A stretch of DNA of 64,000 nt from Hymenobacter lapidiphilus (lineage in GTDB: Bacteria > Bacteroidota > Bacteroidia > Cytophagales > Hymenobacteraceae): the NCBI RefSeq assembly GCF_003417065.2, contig NZ_QVLT01000014.1:44354-108353 (forward strand). Reading direction: 5' to 3'. Below the pieces are notes generated by a model, which saw only the letters and a program-made list of their open reading frames with translations, did not search any database and was not told the origin of the DNA. Shown in pieces: positions 17,483 through 25,678 of this stretch. A program made the position numbers and the translations under genes. The stretch's first letter is position 1. Every line of letters starts with the position of its first letter.

Positions 17483-17690
17483 TGACGGGGAGTGGTTAGG
17501 GAGAAACGGTGTCATGCTAAGCGAAGCGGAGCGTAGTCGAAGCATCTCTACCGCAATGGTAGCTCAGGTTGGCTGCAACGAAGCGGTAGAGATGCTTCGA
17601 CTACGCCTATGGCTTCGCTCAGCATGACCGTTTATCTCTAATCACTCCCCGTCAGCACGCGAGATTCTTCACTGCGCTCTGAATGACAGC
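17483..17690. repeat. GTCATGCTGAGCG-family inverted repeat plus a solo arm
   Basis: Outer arms start TGACGGGGAGTG at 17483 and end CACTCCCCGTCA at 17654. Inside are arms with GTCATGCT and CTCAGCATGAC, and GAAGCATCTCTACCGC with its complement. A second, single arm follows at 17651-17690 (GAGATTCTTCACTGCGC) that matches the element at 44322-44360 in reverse complement. It lies between divergent genes. Confidence 0.8.
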
Positions 17691-17718
17691 CGTTCCCTAT
17701 TCCCTAATTTGCAGCCCT

Positions 17719-19089
17719 ATGCTTTCTGTTCTGCTTCGCTGCCTGGCCCTTGTGCTCGGCGGCACCCTGCTGCCCCTGGTGCTGGCTGCCCAAACTACTG
17801 CCGCACCGGTCGCCCTGCCACTTCCCAACCTCAGCTGGCTCGATGAGCAGCTGCGCACCTCGGCCGTGCTGCGCCAGCATCAGGTGGGCCTGAGCCTGGC
17901 CGACGCCAGCACCGGCCAGACCCTGTTCGGCTACCAGGACAGCCGCTACTTTACGCCGGCCAGCACCACCAAGCTGCTCACGCTCTACGCCGGCCTCACG
18001 CTGCTGGGCACCGACTCGCTGCCCGGCCTGCGCTACGTGCAGCGCGGGCCCGATACGCTGCTGTTCTGGGGCACTGGCGACCCCATGCTGCTGCACGGCG
18101 ACGTACCGTCGCGCCGGGCCTACGAGTTCCTGCAGAGCCGCCCCGAAAAGGTGCTGCTCTACGCCCAGGTGCCCATGCCGCCCGCCTTTGGCCCCGGCTG
18201 GAGCTGGGACGATTACGGCTACTACTTCCAGCCCGAGCGCAGTACGCTGCCCATCTACGGCAACACCGTGCGCTTCTATGGCCGCCCGGCCCCGGCTGCC
18301 CCGCGGGTGCTGCCCCGCTTTTTCCGGCCCCTGACGGCCTCCGCGCCCGGCACCCGGCCCAACCCCGCCGATGACCACGTGCAGCGGCAGCCCGAGGAGA
18401 ATCGCTTTTTCGTGTTCCCATCGGCCAAGGCTTGGGTAGATGAGGTGCCGTTCCGGACCAGCCCCGCGCTGCTGCTCCAGCTGCTACAGGACACGCTGCG
18501 CCGTCCCGTGCTGGCAACCGGTCCGCTGCGCCTGCGCCCCACCGATTCGGTCCGCATCCTACGCACGCTGCCGCCCGATTCGCTCTACCGACGCATGCTG
18601 CGGGTTTCTGATAACTTCCTGGCCGAGCAGCTGCTGCTGCTGTGCGCCGCCACGCTGGCGCCCGATTCGTTGAGCCCGGCTCGTGTCATTCGCGTCATGC
18701 AGGCCAACTACCTGCGCACCCTGCCCGATGCGCCGCAGTGGGTGGATGGTTCGGGCCTTTCGCGGCTCAACCTGTTCACGCCCCGCTTCCTCACGGCCCT
18801 GCTCGTGCGCCTGCACCAGCAGGTGCCCGAGCCGCAGCTGCTGAGTTTGCTGGCAGCCGGCGGGGGGCAGGGCACGCTGCGGCGGGGCTATCTGGGCGGC
18901 AAAACCGGCCCCTGGCTGTGGGGCAAAACCGGCACGCTCACCAACAACCACAACCTGGCCGGCTACCTGCGCACCCGCTCGGGCCGGCTGCTGGCGTTCA
19001 GCTTCTTCAACAACAACTATGTGGTGCCCACCCGCGAAATCCGCCGCGAAATGGAGCGCCTGCTGACGCGGGTGCGCGACGAGTTGTAG
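17719..19089 (+). CDS. PBP4-type D-Ala-D-Ala carboxypeptidase/endopeptidase (S13)
   Basis: 456 aa with a signal peptide. All three serine DD-peptidase motifs are present: PASTTKLLT (SxxK) near residue 81, SDNFLAEQ (SxN) near 296 and GKTGTLT (KTG) near 403. The long insert between SxxK and SxN is characteristic of the S13/DacB family. It acts in the periplasm, trimming peptide stems or cleaving peptidoglycan cross-links. MLSVLL at 17719 begins the signal peptide. It is monocistronic by context. Confidence 0.92.
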   Translation: MLSVLLRCLALVLGGTLLPLVLAAQTTAAPVALPLPNLSWLDEQLRTSAVLRQHQVGLSLADASTGQTLFGYQDSRYFTPASTTKLLTLYAGLTLLGTDSLPGLRYVQRGPDTLLFWGTGDPMLLHGDVPSRRAYEFLQSRPEKVLLYAQVPMPPAFGPGWSWDDYGYYFQPERSTLPIYGNTVRFYGRPAPAAPRVLPRFFRPLTASAPGTRPNPADDHVQRQPEENRFFVFPSAKAWVDEVPFRTSPALLLQLLQDTLRRPVLATGPLRLRPTDSVRILRTLPPDSLYRRMLRVSDNFLAEQLLLLCAATLAPDSLSPARVIRVMQANYLRTLPDAPQWVDGSGLSRLNLFTPRFLTALLVRLHQQVPEPQLLSLLAAGGGQGTLRRGYLGGKTGPWLWGKTGTLTNNHNLAGYLRTRSGRLLAFSFFNNNYVVPTREIRREMERLLTRVRDEL

Positions 19090-19169
19090 GAGGCGGACAG
19101 CCTCACTAATAAACTGGAATTGCCAGGCGCGGCTAATGCCGCTCAGTCCACTGCTGAGGCGCCGCTGAT

Positions 19170-20306
19170 CTACTTGAGCAATCGGGCCAGTGTGGCGGCT
19201 AGTTCTGGGCCGCGCAGGTTTACGGCCACGATTTTTCCACTGGGGTCAATCAGGAAGTTTTGAGGAATGCCCCTCACGTTATAGCGCCGCGCAACGTCCC
19301 CCTCGAAGCCGCGCAAGTCCCACACCTGGGTCCAGGTAAGTTGGTCGTCAGCAAGGGCCTTCAGCCATTTAGGGCGGTCCTTTTCGAGGTCGAGCGATAT
19401 GCCCAGGATATCGAAATTCCTGTTTTTATATTCGTTGTAGGCTTTCGCGACGTTGGGGTTTTCCTGGCGGCAGGGGGCGCACCAACTGGCCCAGAAATCG
19501 ACAAGGACAAACTTGCCGCGGTAATCGGCCAGCGAAACCGGCTTGCCCTCGGGTGTAGGCAGGGTGAAATCGGGGGCAGGAGCACCGATAGTAACGGTTT
19601 TGAGGGCCGTTAGCATCTGGCCGTAGCGCTGGCCTTCGGTGCTTTGCTGCAGGGCAGGCGACAAAGCGTTGTAAAGCGGGGCCAGTTCCGCGTATTGAGG
19701 AACATTGCCCGTTGCACCCAGCATTGCATCCAGGCTTACCCAGGAAGCAGGATTGGCTCTTATAAACGCCGCGTAGCTTCGTTTATAGTCCTCGCCGATT
19801 GCCTTAAATGCCGGTTGCAGGCGCTGCCTGAATTCCGGAGATTCTATCTCCTGCTGCGTCGCCTTCTGTATTTCGGCACCGAGCGCAGCTATTTTGTCGC
19901 GGATGGGTTGCTGCGAGGCTATCAGCTGGTTGTAATCGGTGGTGAGCTGCGAGCCTTTGAGCCGGGCATTTGGCAGCGAATCGGGAGTGGTGAGCACTAC
20001 CGGGCCCGGTTCCAGGAAAATTCGGGTCCGGTTGGCCGACCCGGCAAAGGCATTGCGTAGCCGGCCATTGCGCTGCACTAAAACCTCTACTTCCTTGGGC
20101 CGGTCAGTGTTACCTTTAAACGTAAATGCCCCGTTGTTGAGGGTAGTGGAGTCCAGTAGCTCTGTCCCGCGCAACAGGTACACTTTGGCTGGTGCATTGA
20201 GCTTGCCAATAGTGCCTTTGATGGTGAACGGGACAGGCGTTTGGGCCTGGGCCAGAAAACGGACAGAGGCTAGCAGCAGCGGGAGCAACGTCTTTTTCAT
20301 CGGCAT
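19170..20306 (-). CDS. TlpA/ResA-like thioredoxin-fold protein with DUF4369-type N-domain
   Basis: 378 aa. A signal peptide (to about residue 22, FLAQAQ) is followed by a beta-rich DUF4369-like domain (about 25-125), a helical linker (about 125-235) and a C-terminal thioredoxin fold. The redox motif WASWCAPCRQENP is near residue 275 and the cis-Pro loop VRGIPQNFLIDPSG near 355. Such proteins are periplasmic thiol-disulfide oxidoreductases common in Bacteroidota. ATGs at 20306 and 20300 are both possible. Confidence 0.88.
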   Translation of the reverse strand: MPMKKTLLPLLLASVRFLAQAQTPVPFTIKGTIGKLNAPAKVYLLRGTELLDSTTLNNGAFTFKGNTDRPKEVEVLVQRNGRLRNAFAGSANRTRIFLEPGPVVLTTPDSLPNARLKGSQLTTDYNQLIASQQPIRDKIAALGAEIQKATQQEIESPEFRQRLQPAFKAIGEDYKRSYAAFIRANPASWVSLDAMLGATGNVPQYAELAPLYNALSPALQQSTEGQRYGQMLTALKTVTIGAPAPDFTLPTPEGKPVSLADYRGKFVLVDFWASWCAPCRQENPNVAKAYNEYKNRNFDILGISLDLEKDRPKWLKALADDQLTWTQVWDLRGFEGDVARRYNVRGIPQNFLIDPSGKIVAVNLRGPELAATLARLLK

Positions 20307-20440
20307 TAAAATAGGGGCAGGGAGAAGAAACCGCGCAAAATATCGGCAGAATTCCGGTGCCGTCGTTGCACCCGTTCATCAGCCGCAACTATGGCCTGCC
20401 GGACCAATAAAATGAGTGCCCCGGCGCTACGCAACTGCCC

Positions 20441-20482
20441 ACAAAATCCGTGTAATCTGCTACAACTCCGCGCTAATCCGTG
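20441..20482. repeat. GCGGATTTCACGG-family repeat, single arm
   Basis: ACAAAATCCGTGTAATCTGC, continuing to CGCGCTAATCCGTG, aligns over about 42 bp with 12392-12433. It lies between the SerB-SerA and TlpA genes, just downstream of the SerB-SerA stop. Confidence 0.65.
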
Positions 20483-20484
20483 GG

Positions 20485-22386
20485 CTAATACAACACCCGA
20501 AACTTAATCGTGTGCTCGATTTCGCGCAGCTGCTCAATCAGGGCGGGCTCGTACTGCTTATCCACGTCGGTAATCACGTAGCCAATGTGCTCGTTGGTTT
20601 TCAGGTACTGGCCTAGGATGTTGACAGAATGGGCGGCCAGTACCTGGTTGATTTGGGCCAGCACGCCGGGCACGTTGTGGTGGATGTGCATGAGCCGGTG
20701 GGCGGCCTGCGCGGGCAGCTGAATATTGGGGAAATTGACGCTCTGCTGGGTGTTGCCGGAGTTCACGTACTGCATCAGCCGCTCGGGCACGAACTCGGCA
20801 ATATTGCGCTGGGCCTCGGCCGTGCTGCCGCCGATGTGGGGCGTGAGCAGCACATTGGGCAGGCCCCGCAGCTCGCTCTCGAAGGGCTCGGCGTTGGTTT
20901 TGGGCTCCTCGGGAAATACATCGACGGCGGCCCCGCCCAAATGGCCCGAGCGCAAGGTGGCAGCCAAAGCCGGCACGTCAACTACCGGGCCGCGGGCGTT
21001 GTTGAGAAACAGGGCCCCCGGCTTCATGCGGGCAAATTCTTCGGCCCCGAACAGGTTCGTGTTTTCGGGGCGGCCATCCACGTGCAGCGTCACGATGTCG
21101 GCCTGGTCCAGCAGCTCGGCCAGGGTGCGGCAGCGGGTGGCGTTGCCCAGCTGCAGCTTCTCGGCAATATCGTAGTAGAGCACCTGCATCCCGATGGCTT
21201 CGGCCACCACCGAGAGTTGGCTGCCGATGTTGCCGTAGCCCACGATGCCCAGCTTCTTGCCCCGCACCTCAAACGCTCCGCCGGCCGACTTATCCCACTG
21301 CCCGGCGTGCATTTTCGCGTTTTTTTCGGGGACGCGGCGGGCCAGCAGCAGGATTTCGCCCAGCGCCAGCTCCACCACCGAGCGGGTGTTGCTGAAGGGC
21401 GCGTTGAACACGGCCACGCCTTTTTTCAGGCACTCGGTGAGGTCAATCTGGTTGGTGCCGATGCAAAACGCGCCGATGCCGATGAGGCGGTTAGCGGCTT
21501 CGAGCACCCGGGCCGTTACCTGGGTTTTGCTGCGGATGCCGAGCAGGCTCACGCCCTCGATGCGCGCCACCAGCTCGTCTTCATCCAGCCCGCCCGTCAC
21601 GATTTCAACCTGGTAGCCTTCGGCCCGAAACAGCTCCTCGGCGCGGGAATCGGGGTTTTCGAGCAGCAGTACTTTGATGCGGTTTTTGGGGTAGCTCAGG
21701 CTCATGGGTAGCTTGTTCTGATAGAGAAACTCGTCGAAGGAAGGCAGCACTTTGTCGGCCTGGGCCACCACTGCGGGGCGGGCTACGTTTTCGGTGAAGG
21801 CGTAAAAGCGGTCGGCCAGGCCAGCCTCGCGCATCTGGTAATCGGTGTAGCCGTCGCCGAGCACGTACACCGGCCCCGTTAGGTGCAGGCTCCGCAGCTG
21901 CTCAATCTTGCCCCCGTCGCGGCTCAGCACGTTGTCGGGGTCGAAGCCGGTAATGCGGCCGTCGGCGGCAAACGTAAACGTGTTAGCCAGCACGAACTCG
22001 GGCGCGATGCCGAACTCGCCCACCACCGGCTCAATAAACTCGCGAAACCCGCTGCTCACGATGTACACCCGGCCCGGAAACTGCTCGAAGAAGCCCCGGT
22101 TGCGGCGGATACTCTCCGACACCTTGTCTTGCAGCCGCTCCACCAGCAGCGCCAGGTGCTCGCGCCGGGCCGGCAGCAGCGCCAGCCGCTGCTTCAACGA
22201 CTCGGCAAAGCCTAGCTCGCCGCTCATGCCCCGGTCCGTCAGCGCCCGAATCTGCCCCACTATTTTTTCGCGGTCGGGGTCATTCTCCAGGGCAATATCA
22301 GCCAACTCGTCCAGCCCTTCCACTTGCGTGAAAGTGCTGTCGAAGTCGATGATGAGGTAGGGCAGGGGCGCAGGTTGGTCGGGCAT
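20485..22386 (-). CDS. Phosphoserine phosphatase - D-3-phosphoglycerate dehydrogenase fusion
   Basis: 633 aa made of two serine-biosynthesis enzymes. Residues 1-225 are a HAD phosphatase of the SerB type: DFDSTFTQVEG, the VSSGFREF motif and GDGYTDYQM. Residues about 235-555 are a D-3-phosphoglycerate dehydrogenase: the NAD-binding GIVGYGNIGSQ, the catalytic Arg in NNARGPVVD, Glu in FPEEPKTN and His in TPHIGGSTAEAQ. Residues 560-633 are an ACT domain, the usual serine-binding regulatory module. One polypeptide would carry the first and last steps of serine synthesis; the aminotransferase SerC is not in this window. The active-site residues I can see are intact. TACCTTGC lies 4 bp before the ATG. 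Confidence 0.93.
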   Translation of the reverse strand: MPDQPAPLPYLIIDFDSTFTQVEGLDELADIALENDPDREKIVGQIRALTDRGMSGELGFAESLKQRLALLPARREHLALLVERLQDKVSESIRRNRGFFEQFPGRVYIVSSGFREFIEPVVGEFGIAPEFVLANTFTFAADGRITGFDPDNVLSRDGGKIEQLRSLHLTGPVYVLGDGYTDYQMREAGLADRFYAFTENVARPAVVAQADKVLPSFDEFLYQNKLPMSLSYPKNRIKVLLLENPDSRAEELFRAEGYQVEIVTGGLDEDELVARIEGVSLLGIRSKTQVTARVLEAANRLIGIGAFCIGTNQIDLTECLKKGVAVFNAPFSNTRSVVELALGEILLLARRVPEKNAKMHAGQWDKSAGGAFEVRGKKLGIVGYGNIGSQLSVVAEAIGMQVLYYDIAEKLQLGNATRCRTLAELLDQADIVTLHVDGRPENTNLFGAEEFARMKPGALFLNNARGPVVDVPALAATLRSGHLGGAAVDVFPEEPKTNAEPFESELRGLPNVLLTPHIGGSTAEAQRNIAEFVPERLMQYVNSGNTQQSVNFPNIQLPAQAAHRLMHIHHNVPGVLAQINQVLAAHSVNILGQYLKTNEHIGYVITDVDKQYEPALIEQLREIEHTIKFRVLY

Positions 22387-22574
22387 AATGGGAGCAAGGT
22401 AGGGTGCGGCGGGGCAATGGGGACAACTAGGAACAACTGGTACGTTGACTGGACGCGGAAAATCAGCAGTTGTCAGTTACCGTGCAACCCAGCGCCGGGT
22501 TTCCAGCTCCTGCTTCCGGAGGCAGCAGAAGGCTGCTTGCTCTTCCCAGGCATTGCCGACCCTTCCCGCTACCC

Positions 22575-23285
22575 ATGAAACAACTGCTACTGCTCGCGCT
22601 CAGCCTCGGCCTAAGCGCGGCCACCGCCCAGGCCCAAAGCACCGAATTTACGCTGCACGCCACCTCAGGCTACTTCAGCTACCGGGGCGCTTCGGCTACG
22701 GGCACCTCGTTCATTAACGGGTCCGACACGGGCGGGTCGGGTTACACCAACAACCCCTACGGCAACCGCTTCACGCTTTCGTACGGCGGGGCCGGGCAGG
22801 TGCAGCGCGTTACGGCGTATCATCTGGTGCTAGGGGCGCAGGCCGGCTACGAGTGGCTCCGCAGCCGCGTTGCTATCGACAGTTTTTACCCTGGCCGGGG
22901 CAGTCAGTTAATGCCGGCTATGGGGAACACGCTGCTCACTAGCCGTTTCATCAATACCCACCTCTTCGTAGGACGGCGCTTTGAGTTGGGCCCGATGAAC
23001 CTTGATGCTACCGTAGGCCCCGAACTGGCGCTGTTGCGCGGAGTGAATGAAAAGGGCGATGCTACCAGTAACGGCACCACCATTCGCACCGACCGCACAC
23101 GCTACACCGACACTACCGATGACCTGCTTCGGGCGCGGGCCAACCTGACGGCCTACTACCAGCGGTTGGGGCTGTCGGTGGGCTACTCTCATGGTCTGCT
23201 CGACCAAAAGCGCGGCTACGTGGGCGGCACCAATGACCTTTCCAGCCAAATGCTGCGCGTGGGGCTGGCCTACCGGATCAATTAA
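22575..23285 (+). CDS. Outer-membrane beta-barrel-like protein
   Basis: 236 aa. A signal peptide (MKQLLLLALSLGLSAATAQA) is followed by alternating strands rich in aromatic and small residues. The end, LRVGLAYRIN, has the aromatic/hydrophobic C-terminal strand pattern of barrels. Segments such as LGAQAGYEWLRSR and YYQRLGLSVGYSHGLLDQ fit an OmpA/OprF-like or porin-family barrel of about 8-10 strands. The function is not identifiable. The start at 22575 is the signal-peptide Met. Convergent with the DUF421 gene. Confidence 0.7.
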   Translation: MKQLLLLALSLGLSAATAQAQSTEFTLHATSGYFSYRGASATGTSFINGSDTGGSGYTNNPYGNRFTLSYGGAGQVQRVTAYHLVLGAQAGYEWLRSRVAIDSFYPGRGSQLMPAMGNTLLTSRFINTHLFVGRRFELGPMNLDATVGPELALLRGVNEKGDATSNGTTIRTDRTRYTDTTDDLLRARANLTAYYQRLGLSVGYSHGLLDQKRGYVGGTNDLSSQMLRVGLAYRIN

Positions 23286-23321
23286 GCTGCCGGAGCTGCG
23301 GGTCACAGGCAGTTCAACTAT

Positions 23322-24032
23322 TCAGTCTACCCGGCGGGCCGTGCTGGCGGGCAGCCAGGCATCGTTGTGGCAGTTGGCGCAACGAGCGGCGGCGGCTTGG
23401 GCCAGCTCGCGCACCTGCCCGCATTTAGCGCAGGCGTGGGGGCCGGCCTGGGTGGCGGCGGGTTGGGCCGCTTGCAATTGCTCGGGCCAGATGGGCAGGC
23501 CGGGAAGCACGGCCTCATCCTCGAAAAAGTAGATGCTGAATTCGCCGGTGGCTTCCACGTAGGCCCGGCGCACCTGCCCCAGGTGTTCCACTTGCAACTG
23601 CCGCAGTTCGCCGAATACGTCTTTCAGGGTCAGGTTCAGCTTATTGAAGTTTGGTTGGTTGATAACGCCTTCTTCAATTACCAGTACTGTCTCGCCTTCC
23701 AGCCAGTCGGAGAAACCGGGGTACCACTCGGTGAGGCGGTTGAAAAGCACGTAGAAGCCCGTTACCATTCCAAAAACGACCACGGTGGGCAGCAGGGGCG
23801 TGTCGTCGTAGAGCATGGCGTCGCCGGAGGCCGAGCCCAGGCCCAGGATGATGCTGAGCTCAAAAATGGACAGCTGCCGCACCCCGCGCCGCCCCATCAC
23901 CCGTAGCGCCCCCAAAATCAGCAGGTACATGACGCCGCAGCGAAAGGCTATTTCGAGCAGAAAAACCCACGTCGTATTATCGGCCCACAGAATGCGGTGC
24001 CAATCGAAGGGAATTACGGGCGGCTGGTCCAT
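23322..24032 (-). CDS. DUF421 (YetF-like) membrane protein with a zinc-ribbon-like tail
   Basis: 236 aa. About three N-terminal helices (about 20-95) lead into a conserved cytoplasmic domain: LRVMGRRGVRQLSIFELSII, then LIEEGVINQPNFNKLNLTLK and LGQVRRAYVEATGEFSIYF. This is the DUF421/YetF arrangement, whose members affect envelope or spore properties in some bacteria. The C-terminus adds CAKCGQ and CANCH about 17 residues apart, a four-Cys pattern suggesting a zinc ribbon, which is not part of the usual family layout. Confidence 0.85.
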   Translation of the reverse strand: MDQPPVIPFDWHRILWADNTTWVFLLEIAFRCGVMYLLILGALRVMGRRGVRQLSIFELSIILGLGSASGDAMLYDDTPLLPTVVVFGMVTGFYVLFNRLTEWYPGFSDWLEGETVLVIEEGVINQPNFNKLNLTLKDVFGELRQLQVEHLGQVRRAYVEATGEFSIYFFEDEAVLPGLPIWPEQLQAAQPAATQAGPHACAKCGQVRELAQAAAARCANCHNDAWLPASTARRVD

Positions 24033-24283
24033 GCGGGGTGGGTAGGGGAGAAGGTTGAAATAAAGCCGAAAAATAGCGTATTACGGCAGAAATCCGGAGC
24101 TTGGAATTTGCTCTTCCTTGTGTCCGCTAGTGGGTAGGTGTTGAATCGGCTTCAGGCCTTCGCCTAAGGATAATTTGTTGCCAATTAAATTAGTAAAACT
24201 AATCAATTTGGCTTAAATTTATATTGCAGTTCCAATATGCTGCGACACTCCAAGCAACCCACTCCTCCTTATTTCATCTTGCT
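24033..24283. promoter_or_regulatory. AT-rich divergent intergenic region with a palindrome
   Basis: This region separates the DUF421 gene (-) from the SWIM-DUF6493 operon (+). It is clearly more AT-rich than its surroundings. ATTAGT-AAA-ACTAAT at 24189-24203 is a perfect palindrome of operator size. TTTGG at 24207 and TATATTG at 24220 loosely resemble promoter elements but are not well spaced. Operator status is inferred from shape and position only. Confidence 0.4.
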
Positions 24284-25630
24284 ATGGCTGATTTTGCTTA
24301 CGCCTACGCCCGGCCTTCGGCGCTGACTCACAGTGCTAAGGGCAATGTTCTTGCCCTGGCAGCCTACGCCGAAGATGCCCCGGCGGGAGGTACGGCCTGC
24401 TTCTTCAGCGGCGGGCTCGCCAACTCCTGGCTGGCGGCCCGCGGACTAACCACCTTAGCCAAAGTAGTGGCTTCGCGCTTCGTGCCGCAGAGCGCCGCCC
24501 TGCGCGACCCCATTGTGACGGCGGGGGCGGGGCTGCTGCGCTTCGAGGCGTTTTCGTCGTGCAACGGCGTGTACGCCCGTCTCGATTTAGGCCCCGACGC
24601 GCTGGAGGGCGAGTTTCTGGCCAGCGGCACCACCAACGTCGATTTCAACGAGCCGATGGTAAACGCCCTGGCCAGGGTGTCGCGCACCGAGCCGGTGCTG
24701 CTGCGGGTGGGCGAGCAGGAAGTGGTGCTGGAGCGCGCCGCCGGCACCGTAACCGAGCGCAAAGTGAGCCTGCCCGAGCGCTGGATAAAGGGCCTGACCG
24801 CCGTGCAGGGTTACCTGGCCGAGATGGAGGAGCGCCTGACGCTAACCAAAACGCAGGCCACGCAACTGCTCCAGGGCCTGCCGGCGGGCGCTTTGCGCGG
24901 CGACTACTTCCTGCTGCTACGCGGCCCGCGGCCAAGCTTTGTGCCGGTAGCCAGCGCCGGGGCCGTGCGGGTGGGTGGGGCCCACCGCCTGCGCCTGCTC
25001 GACGGCCTATTGCCGCTCTGCGAAAGCCTGCGGGTGTACGCCACGCCCGACGGGCAGGCGTCGGCCTTCGTGCTGGCGATGGGCGGCGGGCACGAGTTTG
25101 TGCTGGCGCTGAGCGCGGAGGTAAACCGGGGCTTTTCGGGCGAGGGCAACCAGCTGGATACGCTGCTCGATGAGCTGCCTGCCGAGTGGATTACCGGGGC
25201 CAACAACCTGTTCCGGGGCAACGAAACCTTTAACCCCACGCTGTTTGCGCTGGAAAACGACCTGGCCCCCGACGTAGTGGACCGCCTCTGCGCCAGCCTC
25301 TCGGCCATGGGCCTGCTGGGCTTCGATTTGGCCAGCAACCAGTACTTCTACCGCCGCCTGCCCTTCAAGCTGGAGCGCATTCTCAAGCTGAACCCGCGCC
25401 TGAAAAACGCCCGCGCCCTGCTCGAAGCCACCGATGATGTGCAGCTGGTAGGGGTGGGAGCCGGGGGCCGTACCGAAGTGCGCGTGCGCGGCACCGACGT
25501 GTGGCACACTGTGCTGGTGGGCGGCGCCGAGCCGCCGCGCTGCACCTGCCAGTGGTTCACCGGAAACCAGGGCCAGCGCGGGCCATGCAAGCATATTCTG
25601 GCGGCGCAGCTGCGTTTTGGGGCCGCATAA
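24284..25630 (+). CDS. SWIM zinc-finger protein
   Basis: 448 aa, soluble, no signal peptide. The SWIM motif is at the C-terminus: CTCQW, then GPCKHILAAQL (CxC-xn-CxH, near residues 419-437). SWIM fingers bind nucleic acid or protein partners. Upstream the protein is mixed alpha/beta with conserved-looking blocks (LPERWIKGL, LFRGNETFNPTLFALENDL). It is followed 48 bp later by the first of two DUF6493 genes, and such SWIM/DUF6493 pairing is, as I recall, seen in other Bacteroidota and Actinomycetota. MADFAYAYARPS at 24284 is chosen because upstream codons look non-coding. Confidence 0.85.
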   Translation: MADFAYAYARPSALTHSAKGNVLALAAYAEDAPAGGTACFFSGGLANSWLAARGLTTLAKVVASRFVPQSAALRDPIVTAGAGLLRFEAFSSCNGVYARLDLGPDALEGEFLASGTTNVDFNEPMVNALARVSRTEPVLLRVGEQEVVLERAAGTVTERKVSLPERWIKGLTAVQGYLAEMEERLTLTKTQATQLLQGLPAGALRGDYFLLLRGPRPSFVPVASAGAVRVGGAHRLRLLDGLLPLCESLRVYATPDGQASAFVLAMGGGHEFVLALSAEVNRGFSGEGNQLDTLLDELPAEWITGANNLFRGNETFNPTLFALENDLAPDVVDRLCASLSAMGLLGFDLASNQYFYRRLPFKLERILKLNPRLKNARALLEATDDVQLVGVGAGGRTEVRVRGTDVWHTVLVGGAEPPRCTCQWFTGNQGQRGPCKHILAAQLRFGAA

Positions 25631-25678
25631 GTGCTGGTGGTTCGTTCATTCTTATTCTTAAAAATTACATCGAGATAC

